DNA of 64,000 nucleotides from Burkholderiaceae bacterium DAT-1 (GCA_019084025.1 JAHRBI010000005.1:248001-312000), one strand, 5' to 3'. Shown: positions 46,801 through 53,890, counted from the first letter of the stretch. The notes: generated by a model not told the origin, from the letters alone. Translations and numbers: made by a program.

Positions 46801-47303
46801 GAAGCAATCACATACGCCCCCGATACGGACACCAGTGTTGCGACCCCGCCAGGCCCCAAGCCCCCGATCAGGGCACAGATGGTGATGGGTACCATGTATA
46901 GAATCAGCAAGGGGTGATCATGCAGCGTCGCGAGCCCCTTGCTACGAAGCAGCAGCATTGCAAGCGGTAACACAATTGCGTAGAGGTACGTCCCCCAGCG
47001 GATGTGGCGATGTCCGCTTGTCTCGCCTGCCAGATGGCCACTGAGCACCACTGCTCCGCCATCGGGAACATGCGCGGGGACTGAACGCAGTGCCAGATAG
47101 AACCCTGCCGCCGTGACCAGAATAAAGAATAAGCCCTTATAGGTCGATATTTTGACCAGCGCTTCCTTGCTGAGCACATTGGACAACAGCTGGTCGGAGA
47201 GTACGATCCATAGGCAGGCAAACATCACATAGCCGCCCACCGCCAGCGCGATGTGGCGGGTGCGTCGTCTGTGTCGGAATCGCCTTCCCAGTCCGCGAAA
47301 CAT
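43818..47303 (-). CDS. Membrane-bound multi-PAS GGDEF-EAL cyclic-di-GMP enzyme
   Basis: The ATG at 47303 follows a GGGGGA site; an ATG at 47345 is possible. The 1161-residue protein has about five N-terminal membrane helices (first 190 residues), four PAS domains (about 200-710), a GGDEF domain and an EAL domain. GGDEF is intact (RVGGDEF) and preceded by an RxxD inhibitory site (RAED) five residues earlier. EAL is intact (EALLRW) with DDFGTGYSSL. It could make and break cyclic-di-GMP; when the EAL is active such fusions often act as phosphodiesterases. It is divergent from the RiPP operon, with both promoters in about 280 bases. Confidence 0.93.
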   Translation of the reverse strand: MFRGLGRRFRHRRRTRHIALAVGGYVMFACLWIVLSDQLLSNVLSKEALVKISTYKGLFFILVTAAGFYLALRSVPAHVPDGGAVVLSGHLAGETSGHRHIRWGTYLYAIVLPLAMLLLRSKGLATLHDHPLLILYMVPITICALIGGLGPGGVATLVSVSGAYVIASPESLSADSLSRLHFQLAMLFVVGWIVSITSESMRQALRRQKQSAQLLKAVISGTSDAIFIKDIHGRYLMANQAGADFVGVPPDTMVGLSDAAFFNAPSVELIRQRDHAVISGGEVRTAEEDVCTHRGEQRIFLSTKGPVRDPDGQVCGLFGISRDITAQKQAELALRTSEDALRQAQRLSLTGSWEWQLSTGKHIWSAQVYEIYGLPPDSGARAYSDLSHLYTDESWGILSQAIERAVSDGESFQCNAEIVQPGGEHRHVVSLCEVIRHPNGDMIGLRGTLQDVTAMRAAEARLRESEERLQRVIEVTSDGFWDWDVRSDQVYRSPRFYEVVGLQRTTENCGHLISDLILEEDRAAALHKMDMHISGESDALEIDFRLAYPVDETRWMRLCGRAIRRNSEGHAERIVGTITDVTVQRQHEILLREAGVVFESSYEGIMVVGPDMAIRRVNPSFTRITGYSADEVLGKNPHILSSGRQGPAFYEGMWRDIHANGFWRGEIWNRRKNGEVFAEMLSISSVRDANGQSQYYIAVFTDISKLKAHEAELDRVANYDALTGLPNRRLLSDRLTQAIARSERTNRACAICYLDVDGFKSVNDVYGHATGDQMLVTLANNLKAMLRAEDTLARVGGDEFVIILLELASNQECITILDRIVQAGALPMMCEGQPLQVSISIGVALYPDDHVDADTLLRHADQAMYAAKESGKNRYQLFDLENDRQAQSRRHQQDTLKMALDRGEFCLYYQPKVDLVDGTVYGAEALLRWHHPEKGVIHPAEFLPHIEGSDLDRTFGEWVIDQSVRQLAVWHEEGLQCNVSANVSAYHLLQSSFYDHLSAVLERNRDLTAHYFELEVLESAAIGDMEQAILILNRCRQLGVRFALDDFGTGYSSLTHLRRLPADTLKIDQSFVRDMLESRDDLGIVSGVIQLAHAFNLQVIAEGVETMDHGLELMHLGCRLVQGFGIARPMPAEDFPVWVRDWQQHQPWRYLPTRPYPAPQA

Positions 47304-47453
47304 GCGGATCCCCCAAAAAATCGCCTCCGTCGACGCACGCCACATACCCTGAATCGTCGACCAGCCAATACCTTGTCACCTTCAGTTATAGGTCAAGTCC
47401 CTGCAGACGGATGGAAGAATGGCGCACCACCCAGAAAACACAATCAACATGAA

Positions 47454-47515
47454 TGCAACAATAGTTGCAATTTATTGCAGTGCACATTGACGCATGCCGA
47501 GGTAAAAAATATCGT
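47454..47515 (+). promoter_or_regulatory. Candidate promoter and operator of the RiPP operon
   Basis: A TTGACG -35 (47487-47492) and TATCGT -10 (47510-47515) are separated by 17 bases, which predicts a start near 47522. Just upstream is a dyad, TGCAAC-AATA-GTTGCA (47454-47469). The leader to the precursor ATG is about 65 bases. Confidence 0.5.
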
Positions 47516-47586
47516 CTGACACACCACCAAACCGGTGGCACACCTGAAGCTGCAATTTCACCCTGACCAAAAGAAAGGTTGTAGAA

Positions 47587-47760
47587 ATGAAGAATCAACA
47601 AGCATCCAAGCTGTTTGCGTTCAAGCTGGTGGACAAGAAGCAAGACAAGCAAGAAGCCCAATGGCAAGTTCGCAACAACGTCTCCACCGCCGGTTGCAGT
47701 GGTCCGGATGCTCGTGCGCCACGTCCTGGTAGCCGCACCGACAACGGAATCTGGTGCTAA
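47587..47760 (+). CDS. Probable RiPP precursor peptide (57 residues)
   Basis: This short gene starts at an ATG with an AAAGG site about nine bases upstream. The N-terminal half is Lys/Gln-rich (MKNQQASKLFAFKLVDKK) and looks like a leader with an aromatic helix. The second half, after RNNVSTAGC, has no Lys and no Glu, is rich in Gly, Pro, Arg, Asp and Ser/Thr, and ends in a C-terminal Cys (DNGIWC). Only two cysteines occur, at 37 and 57. A hairpin follows, then an ATP-grasp maturase, protease, thiol-redox pair and exporter. Candidate cross-link donors and acceptors in the second half are Ser33, Thr34, Ser38, Ser49, Thr51 and Asp41, Asp52. Its being a precursor is inferred from context. Confidence 0.8.
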   Translation: MKNQQASKLFAFKLVDKKQDKQEAQWQVRNNVSTAGCSGPDARAPRPGSRTDNGIWC

Positions 47761-47781
47761 TTCAAGCATCTGCATCAATCG

Positions 47782-47810
47782 AAAGCCTTGCCTGACTGGC
47801 AGGGCTTTTT
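47782..47810 (+). terminator. Read-through terminator between precursor and maturase
   Basis: An 11-bp stem with one G-T wobble (AAAGCCTTGCC with GGCAGGGCTTT), loop TGACT and a T run ending at 47810, lies 21 bases after the precursor stop and before the ATP-grasp gene. Partial termination here would give more precursor than enzyme mRNA, common in RiPP operons. Confidence 0.8.
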
Positions 47811-47833
47811 GATTCTTGAGGGTCTGGAACGGA

Positions 47834-48856
47834 ATGAAAATGGATCGGCCGCATATTCTCATCATCTCCAATAGTATGGATCTGCATGCTGACCTGGTTG
47901 AGATTCGCCTCAATGCGCTGGGCGCCCCCACCTTCCGCATCAACCTCGATTGCTACCCACGCGACTATCGCCTGAATCATGCCTGGATGCAGCATGACAT
48001 GCTGCGCACCATCCGGCATTTGCCCAGTGGCCACATGATCAATCTGGATGATGTCGGCGCAGTGTGGCTCAGAAAATCCGGCGAGTTTGCGTTTACCAGC
48101 GATGATTTGGGCGCTCAGGAAATCGCGTATGCACGTCAGGAAGCCGAACATGCCTTATTCGGGCTGCTCTACACGCTTGATTGTTACTGGATGAGCCATC
48201 CACTGGCACTACGCGGAGCCATGTGGAAAGGCGAACAATTACAGCGAGCCGTGCGCTTTGGCTTTCTGATTCCGGACACACTGGTGAGCAATCATCCGGA
48301 GGCGGTTGTCCAATTTCGCTCTGCCATCCGGGGAGACATGGTATTCAAGGCACTCTCGAGTCCGCATCTTGGCGCAGAGTCTGTCCCCGAAGACGTGCAG
48401 GTCAACACGGGAATTGGCACCACCGTGGTGGATGATGACATGATGACGCACATTGATGCCGTGGCAGAGCTACCGTGCCATTTTCAGGCATACATTCCCA
48501 AGGCGTATGAACTCCGTGTCACGGTAATCGGTCAGCATGTCTTTGCGGCCAAGATTCTTTCTCAGCAAGATGAACGGACGCGTATCGACTGTCGTGATAT
48601 GCATGCCGAGATCCCCTACGAGGCCTATATATTGCCGCCTGCACTCGAGCAGCGCTGCCGCGATTTCGTTCATAGCTACAAGCTTCAGTATGGCGCAATC
48701 GACCTGATCGTGACGCCCGACGGCGAATGTGTTTTTCTCGAAAACAATCCGGTCGGGCAGTTTCTCTATATCGAGGAACTGATTCCCCAATTCCGTATGA
48801 TCGACACCCTTGCACATACGCTGATGGATGCCAGTACATGCACGCAAACAATCTAG
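47834..48856 (+). CDS. ATP-grasp peptide maturase of the MvdC/MvdD (graspetide) family
   Basis: The ATG at 47834 or 47840 is served by a GGAACGGA site. The 340-residue protein follows the plan of ATP-grasp RiPP maturases. The N-terminus (ILIISNSMDLHADLVEIRL, then FRINLDCYP) matches the leader-binding domain. AVWLRKSGEF, KGEQLQRAVRFGFLIPDTL and VFKALSSP form the nucleotide region. ELRVTVIGQHVFAAKI and FLENNPVGQF carry the late catalytic and metal-binding residues (Glu and Asn in LENN). Known members make ester or amide links between Ser/Thr/Lys and Asp/Glu side chains. The substrate is very probably the peptide encoded just upstream. The C-terminal end overlaps the protease gene. Confidence 0.93.
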   Translation: MKMDRPHILIISNSMDLHADLVEIRLNALGAPTFRINLDCYPRDYRLNHAWMQHDMLRTIRHLPSGHMINLDDVGAVWLRKSGEFAFTSDDLGAQEIAYARQEAEHALFGLLYTLDCYWMSHPLALRGAMWKGEQLQRAVRFGFLIPDTLVSNHPEAVVQFRSAIRGDMVFKALSSPHLGAESVPEDVQVNTGIGTTVVDDDMMTHIDAVAELPCHFQAYIPKAYELRVTVIGQHVFAAKILSQQDERTRIDCRDMHAEIPYEAYILPPALEQRCRDFVHSYKLQYGAIDLIVTPDGECVFLENNPVGQFLYIEELIPQFRMIDTLAHTLMDASTCTQTI

Positions 48857-49713
48857 ATGTAAGCGCAGCGATTCACGCAATCGAAACGGCTCGCGAAAGC
48901 AAGGTACTGGTATTGGCTGCCAGTCATCTTGAAATGGATTTACTACCCACGCTATACGATGTACTCAACTCGATCGGGCGCACCAAGCGTCTGGATGTGA
49001 TTCTGCAGTCGCGGGGCGGCGAGGTGAATGCTGCGCGACGGATTGCCCTGTTGTTGCGCGAGTATTGCAAACATCTGTCCGTTCTCGTGCCATGGCGCTG
49101 CGAATCTGCCGCGACGATTCTGTCACTGGCTGCAAACGAGATCCTCGCAGGCCCGCTAGCGATCTTCTCGCCCATCGATCCGCACCTGCATGGCGGTGAA
49201 GACGGGCAGCAGGCGCTTTCCAGCGAAGACATCCGCCTGTTTGCCAGAATGAGTGAACACTGGTTCGGACAGGATAGCGTTACCGCGCACGCTCAGGCTT
49301 GGTCAACACTGTGCAATCAGATTTTTCCCACCTCACTCACCGCGTTTTACAGAGTCACAGAGGAAGTGCTGTCTATCAGCACCGAGCTGCTGCAGTTTCC
49401 GCTTGCGCATCTCGACAAGCAGCAACGCAGAGCGATTGCCCAGGCGCTTGCGCAGAGCTGGCATTCGCACGCCTATGCGCTCACTCTGGATGAGATGGCC
49501 AATATGGGGCTGAGCATCCGTCATCTGGGCGATCTCGAACAGGATACGTGGCAGATCTCGCGCGCACTGCAGCGCATGGTAGGCGGTGCCTGTCGCGCGT
49601 CCGAAACCGACAGCTGGATCGACACTGCACTGATCACCCGCACCCATATGCATACTCGCGTGCGCACGCCAGACGATATGCGCCCCAGCTGGCAAACCGA
49701 GGCAGTCCAATGA
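48838..49713 (+). CDS. SDH/ClpP-fold serine protease of the RiPP operon
   Basis: The ATG at 48838 overlaps the ATP-grasp gene by 19 bases. The 291-residue cytoplasmic protein has the crotonase/ClpP fold of SDH-type proteinases: DVILQSRGGEVNAARRIALL for the first loop and LVPWRCESAATILSLAA with the nucleophile Ser in ESAAT. DPHL after SPI is a candidate acidic/His segment. The C-terminal 130 residues are helical and not recognised. No signal peptide is present. In this context it most likely removes the leader or degrades unmodified peptide, which is inference. Confidence 0.8.
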   Translation: MHANNLDVSAAIHAIETARESKVLVLAASHLEMDLLPTLYDVLNSIGRTKRLDVILQSRGGEVNAARRIALLLREYCKHLSVLVPWRCESAATILSLAANEILAGPLAIFSPIDPHLHGGEDGQQALSSEDIRLFARMSEHWFGQDSVTAHAQAWSTLCNQIFPTSLTAFYRVTEEVLSISTELLQFPLAHLDKQQRRAIAQALAQSWHSHAYALTLDEMANMGLSIRHLGDLEQDTWQISRALQRMVGGACRASETDSWIDTALITRTHMHTRVRTPDDMRPSWQTEAVQ

Positions 49714-50240
49714 GCCTGTCCCCCATCGTCTACGATCTCATCCGTTCAACAACGGGCTGTCTGCTCCTTGCGGCCGCAGGCGGCAAACTCGCGACACTGA
49801 CCCAGTTTCGTCATCATTTACACGAATCCTTCCATATTCCCCGGTACTTCACAGGGTATGTGGCGAGCATGCTTGTTGCTGTCGAAAGTATGCTGGCCTG
49901 CGCCTGCATCGGCATAAACACCTCGATAGCCGTGCCTGCCTGTCTAGCACTGTTCGTCGTACTCACTACCCTGCTGATCTGGCGCTATCTGACATCCAGC
50001 CTAGTGCGGTGCAGCTGTTTTGGAGAATCAGGCAGACCACTTTCACACTGGGATATTGGACGGAATCTACTGATAATCGGACTACTCGTTTGTGCAACGC
50101 TATTACAGGCACAAGGACAGCCCCCTCTGCATCCGCATCTACTTAGTCTCGCCCTGTCATTCCCCTTGGCGCTGCTGCTGATCCATCTCCATGATGTCGC
50201 GACGATTGTCCAGCAATATATTCAGGAAGCCCACGTATGA
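49710..50240 (+). CDS. MauE/DoxX-type redox membrane protein
   Basis: The ATG overlaps the protease stop as ATGA. The 176-residue protein has four or five membrane helices. Between two of them is RCSCFG, the Cys-x-Cys-Phe-Gly loop typical of MauE. MauE is required with MauD to form the disulfides of methylamine dehydrogenase and is related to DoxX and DsbB/VKOR-like redox proteins. It is the membrane partner of the thiol protein encoded next, and the pair would oxidise or shuttle electrons to substrate cysteines outside the cytoplasm. Confidence 0.85.
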   Translation: MSLSPIVYDLIRSTTGCLLLAAAGGKLATLTQFRHHLHESFHIPRYFTGYVASMLVAVESMLACACIGINTSIAVPACLALFVVLTTLLIWRYLTSSLVRCSCFGESGRPLSHWDIGRNLLIIGLLVCATLLQAQGQPPLHPHLLSLALSFPLALLLIHLHDVATIVQQYIQEAHV

Positions 50241-50800
50241 ATGCCGTCTTTCTGCTTCAAGTTTCCGTGGCTGTACTGGCTTTGCTGCTTGCATTCAATC
50301 TGAAACTCTTGCTGATCCTGCACAGTAAGGTAAGCAAGCTAACAGATCGCGCCGCCATTGAAGATGCACCCGGCACTGGTGATGCACTCCCGCTGTTTGC
50401 AGGAACGCCACTCACCGCACCCCATACGCACAGAACAATCGATACCCCCGTTGCGCTCCTGTTTTTGAGCAGTGCCTGTCCCAAATGCGAGGCAAAACTC
50501 CCGAGCCTTGATGCCTTATTGCCATACGCACATGAAGCGGGGGTTGGCATCACCTTTGTCAGCCTTGAATCCACATGGCGCCTGAAACGATTTATTGGTC
50601 ATACCGCGATGGCAGATCACACGCTGCAACTGACTGCTGCCGACTATCGCATCCTGAATCCCGCCCTGCTCTCGCCAGCCTACATATTTATCAATGGCGA
50701 AGGTCGGATCGAAGCGCGCGGAATGCTGGACGATGATAACTGGCACGCATTTGTACAGCAGTTGACACAGACCCGCACTGAACCCCAGCAGGTGATTTGA
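50237..50800 (+). CDS. MauD/TlpA-like membrane-anchored thioredoxin-fold protein
   Basis: The start overlaps the mauE-like stop as ATGA. This 187-residue protein has one N-terminal membrane helix (MNAVFLLQVSVAVLALLLAF) and a periplasmic thioredoxin-fold domain with active site CPKC in SSACPKCEAKLPSLD. The pattern is of MauD and TlpA-like proteins rather than DsbA. Its position in the RiPP operon and the two cysteines in the precursor suggest that it forms, checks or isomerises a disulfide in the exported peptide. I cannot tell oxidase from reductase function from sequence. Confidence 0.85.
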   Translation: MNAVFLLQVSVAVLALLLAFNLKLLLILHSKVSKLTDRAAIEDAPGTGDALPLFAGTPLTAPHTHRTIDTPVALLFLSSACPKCEAKLPSLDALLPYAHEAGVGITFVSLESTWRLKRFIGHTAMADHTLQLTAADYRILNPALLSPAYIFINGEGRIEARGMLDDDNWHAFVQQLTQTRTEPQQVI

Positions 50801-50805
50801 TACCT

Positions 50806-52617
50806 ATGCGTCCGGGCATTTCACACTCCCATTTGTCCCGCCTGCGTATTTTGCGTCCTGTGGCTGTCCGCTTAGGGCTTGGCGGTCTATTCATGCTGAT
50901 CACCGTTGCAGTTCAGATGATCTACCCCAGGGCGCTATCGCATTTTATCGATCACTTGAACACGCTGATGACACCGGCGTCAGTCCAGCCTTACCTGATT
51001 CAAGGTGCGGCACTCCTGCTGTTTCAGGCGGTGATGATGGCGCTGCGATTTTACCTGTTCGACTCTGCAGGCCACATGATAGTCACTCAGGTTCGCGAAC
51101 AGTTGTTCCGGGCGATGCTGAGCCAGCACATTGCATTTTTCGACAAGCATCATGCAGCAGAGTTAGGCAATCGACTTGCTGTTGATGTCGAGGTATTACA
51201 AGAAACACTGACGATGGAGTTAGCGATTTCATTACGATCGCTGTGTGTTTTTATCGGTGGCAGCATCATGCTGGTGTCTATTTCACCCACACTCAGTTTG
51301 GCGCTGCTCGCCTATATTCCGGTATCGGTCTGGCTAGGCCAGCACATCGGTAAGCAATATCGGGCACGCAGCAAACTCACCCAAGACCAGCTTGCCTACA
51401 GCGCACGAGTAGCACAGGAACATCTCACCCATATCCGGCAGGTGCAGGCCTTCAATCAACAAGCACTGGCGCAGTCTCGCTACGAAGCAGCCTGCCGCAC
51501 TACACTGACGCAGTATTTATCAAACAGCCGCTTATTCTCGGTCTTTCGCAGCTTATATGCGTTGCTGACCTTTGCGGTATTGCTGTTTACCCTCTGGCTG
51601 GGCGCACGGCTGATTGGTGAGGGGGCACTGACCGTGGGCAGTCTGACTGCCTTCATCGTATACGGCGCAATGGTGACAGAGTCGTCCGATGCGATCGGTC
51701 AGTTCTGGAACAGCTGGATGCGAATGATGGGTGCAACCGAACATGTTTTTGAACTGATGAATGAATCGGCACCTGCACCCGTACAATCCGCCCTCCCCCC
51801 ACTGATGGGACAGGTGACATTCGAGCATGTCTGGTTCGCCTACCCCGAGCGCCCACAGCACATTGCGCTACATGACGTAAGTTTTGATATTCGTGCAGGC
51901 GAAAAGATCGCGCTGGTTGGCGCATCGGGTGCGGGTAAATCTACGATTGCAAGTCTGCTACTCGGCCATTATCAGGCAGATCAAGGCTACATCCGTGTCG
52001 ATGGTATGCCACTGTCGCCGGATGCAATCCCTGCCCTGCGCGCGCAGATTGCCATTGTCGAACAGGAGCCCTCGCTGTTCTCAGGCACGATCCACGACAA
52101 TATTGCGTTTGGTGCAACGGGAACGACGGTGAGCCGCGAAGCGGTGATAGCCGTCGCACGCGAGGCCAATGCCGACGACTTTATCCGCCAGTTTCCCCAC
52201 GGATACGATACCGAAGTCGGGGAACGTGGCGTTCAGCTTTCCGGCGGACAAAAGCAGCGCATAGCCATTGCCCGCGCCATGCTGCGCAATCCGCGCATTC
52301 TGATTCTGGATGAAGCAACCAGCGCGCTGGATGCTGCCAGCGAACATCAAGTGCAGCTCGCGCTGACACGTTTGATGCAGGGACGCACGGCCATCATCAT
52401 TGCACACCGCTACTCCACCATCATGCATGCCGATCGCATTCTGGTGATGGAACACGGTAGCCTGCTTGAAAGCGGCCACCATGCGGAATTGATGCAGAAC
52501 CCAGATGGACGGTACGCACGCCTTATTCATCTGCAACTTGCAGGGCTCGATCATGCCGCACAGCACACGTCGCCACATCAGATCGACGACAGGGCAATAC
52601 ACACCTTTCAGCACTAA
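50806..52617 (+). CDS. ABC exporter (fused membrane and ATPase domains)
   Basis: The ATG at 50806 follows a GGTGA site at proper distance, whereas an upstream TTG is too close. The 603-residue protein has six membrane helices (about 20-310) and a C-terminal ATPase with Walker A GASGAGKST, signature LSGGQKQRIAIARA, Walker B ILILDEATSALD and H-loop IIAHRYST. There is no N-terminal C39 peptidase domain, so leader removal must be done by another protein such as the SDH-type protease. It is a homodimeric half-transporter and the likely exporter of the peptide. It is the last gene of the operon. Confidence 0.93.
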   Translation: MRPGISHSHLSRLRILRPVAVRLGLGGLFMLITVAVQMIYPRALSHFIDHLNTLMTPASVQPYLIQGAALLLFQAVMMALRFYLFDSAGHMIVTQVREQLFRAMLSQHIAFFDKHHAAELGNRLAVDVEVLQETLTMELAISLRSLCVFIGGSIMLVSISPTLSLALLAYIPVSVWLGQHIGKQYRARSKLTQDQLAYSARVAQEHLTHIRQVQAFNQQALAQSRYEAACRTTLTQYLSNSRLFSVFRSLYALLTFAVLLFTLWLGARLIGEGALTVGSLTAFIVYGAMVTESSDAIGQFWNSWMRMMGATEHVFELMNESAPAPVQSALPPLMGQVTFEHVWFAYPERPQHIALHDVSFDIRAGEKIALVGASGAGKSTIASLLLGHYQADQGYIRVDGMPLSPDAIPALRAQIAIVEQEPSLFSGTIHDNIAFGATGTTVSREAVIAVAREANADDFIRQFPHGYDTEVGERGVQLSGGQKQRIAIARAMLRNPRILILDEATSALDAASEHQVQLALTRLMQGRTAIIIAHRYSTIMHADRILVMEHGSLLESGHHAELMQNPDGRYARLIHLQLAGLDHAAQHTSPHQIDDRAIHTFQH

Positions 52618-52646
52618 TATGTGTAATACCCCCATTGGACTCAGGG

Positions 52647-52675
52647 TTGTGCTACGTGTCCAAGCTCACTATGAT
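52647..52675 (+). promoter_or_regulatory. Candidate folE promoter
   Basis: TTGTGC (-35) and TATGAT (-10, five of six consensus) are separated by 17 bases, predicting a start near 52682, about 28 bases before the folE ATG. It places folE in a transcription unit separate from the RiPP operon. Confidence 0.55.
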
Positions 52676-52709
52676 CGCGTAGCTTGAACTCACCACCCCG
52701 GAAACACAC

Positions 52710-53408
52710 ATGTCCGACACCACGCCTAGCATCACGACCGAGCCAGTCTCACTTCGTATCCGCCGTCGTATCGAAGCTGCGGGCATGCGTTTTCATGCCA
52801 ATGACAATATCTCCGCGTTCATTGAAGAGGGCGAACTGGGTGATTTGCAAGCTGAGGTTCAAAGCAAGCTGATGGGTGTACTGCAAAGTCTGGTGATTGA
52901 TGTGGAAAACGACCACAACACCCAGGACACCGCCAAACGTGTGGCCAAAATGTTTGTGCGCGAGGTATTTCACGGTCGCTATGCGCCGATGCCACCGGTC
53001 ACCGAATTCCCCAACGCCGAACGCCTGAACGAGCTGATGATTGTCGGCCCGATCCGTGTACGCAGCGCCTGTTCGCACCATCTGTGCCCGATTATTGGCC
53101 GAGTGTGGGTGGGTGTCATGCCGAATGAACACTCTAATCTGATCGGTCTGTCTAAATATGCCCGTCTGATCGAATGGGTGATGGCGCGTCCGCAGATTCA
53201 GGAAGAGGCCGTATCGCAGATCGCCGATCTGCTGATGACCAAGCTGCAACCCGATGGCCTTGCGCTTGTGATGGAAGCCGATCACTATTGCATGCACTGG
53301 CGCGGTGTGAAGGATATGGAATCCAAGATGGTGAACAGCGTGATGCGCGGCTCCTTCCTGCGTGATGCCAATCTGCGCCGCGAATTCCTGAGCCTGATGA
53401 ACAAGTAG
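52710..53408 (+). CDS. folE: GTP cyclohydrolase I FolE
   Basis: This 232-residue enzyme converts GTP to dihydroneopterin triphosphate, the first step of folate synthesis. Zinc ligands are in the RSACSHHLCP and DHYCMHWRG segments; the first has the usual Cys and His, the second the Cys. NTQDTAKRVAKMF and LIGLSKYARLIEW are typical. It is the zinc type IA enzyme, not FolE2. Its own candidate promoter lies upstream, and a BLUF gene follows after 25 bases, so the two may be co-transcribed. Confidence 0.96.
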   Translation: MSDTTPSITTEPVSLRIRRRIEAAGMRFHANDNISAFIEEGELGDLQAEVQSKLMGVLQSLVIDVENDHNTQDTAKRVAKMFVREVFHGRYAPMPPVTEFPNAERLNELMIVGPIRVRSACSHHLCPIIGRVWVGVMPNEHSNLIGLSKYARLIEWVMARPQIQEEAVSQIADLLMTKLQPDGLALVMEADHYCMHWRGVKDMESKMVNSVMRGSFLRDANLRREFLSLMNK

Positions 53409-53433
53409 TCTCCACCAGACAATCGAGGGCAAC

Positions 53434-53859
53434 ATGCTGGTACGCTTGATCTATGCAAGTCGGTCGGTCACTCCTGTGACGCAGTCGCTGTCAGACGAAA
53501 TTCTGCAGGCCGCACGGCGCTACAATCCCGAACACGGGATAACCGGCATCCTCTGCTTCAATGACAGCATTTTCGTACAGGCACTGGAAGGCAGTCGCGA
53601 AAAGGTCAATGAACTCTATGTCCGCATTGCCCGCGACGAGCGGCACCGTGATCTCATCCTGCTGGAATACAGCGAGATTACCGAGCGCAAGTATCCTTCG
53701 TGGAGCATGGCGCGCGTGAAGCTGGACAAGGTAAATCTGTCAGTGATCCTCAAACGGTCTACAGGCACCACGCTCGACCCCTACTCCATGCCAGGCTGTG
53801 CAACCGCAGCACTACTGGAAGAGCTGGCAGCCACTGCAATCTTCAACGGACGCGACTGA
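53434..53859 (+). CDS. BLUF-domain blue-light photosensor
   Basis: This 141-residue protein is a short BLUF protein binding FAD. The key residues are all in place: Tyr7 (LIYASR), Asn31 (RYNPEHGITG), Gln49 (IFVQALEG), Trp90 and Met92 (PSWSMARV). About 40 residues follow the core, enough for the two C-terminal helices that mediate oligomerisation and output in PixD/BlrB-like proteins. There is no fused output domain, so it must signal by protein contact. The folE neighbour is perhaps incidental. The cyclic-di-GMP enzyme 6 kb away is a possible client but nothing in the sequence links them. Confidence 0.93.
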   Translation: MLVRLIYASRSVTPVTQSLSDEILQAARRYNPEHGITGILCFNDSIFVQALEGSREKVNELYVRIARDERHRDLILLEYSEITERKYPSWSMARVKLDKVNLSVILKRSTGTTLDPYSMPGCATAALLEELAATAIFNGRD

Positions 53860-53868
53860 GTCATCATC

Positions 53869-53890
53869 GGGCGGCAAACATATGCCGCCC
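53869..53890 (+). terminator. Hairpin after the BLUF gene
   Basis: An 8-bp perfect stem (GGGCGGCA/TGCCGCCC) with a six-base loop lies nine bases past the stop codon. No T run follows, so it may be a Rho-dependent or mRNA-protecting hairpin. Confidence 0.45.

Noticed and set aside
47535-47812. Two other plus-strand frames (65 codons each) over the precursor gene
   Set aside because: Neither has a proper ribosome-binding site, both are rich in Arg/Cys/Ser as out-of-frame translations, and one runs through the hairpin; the 57-codon frame has a site, sensible composition and stops before the hairpin.
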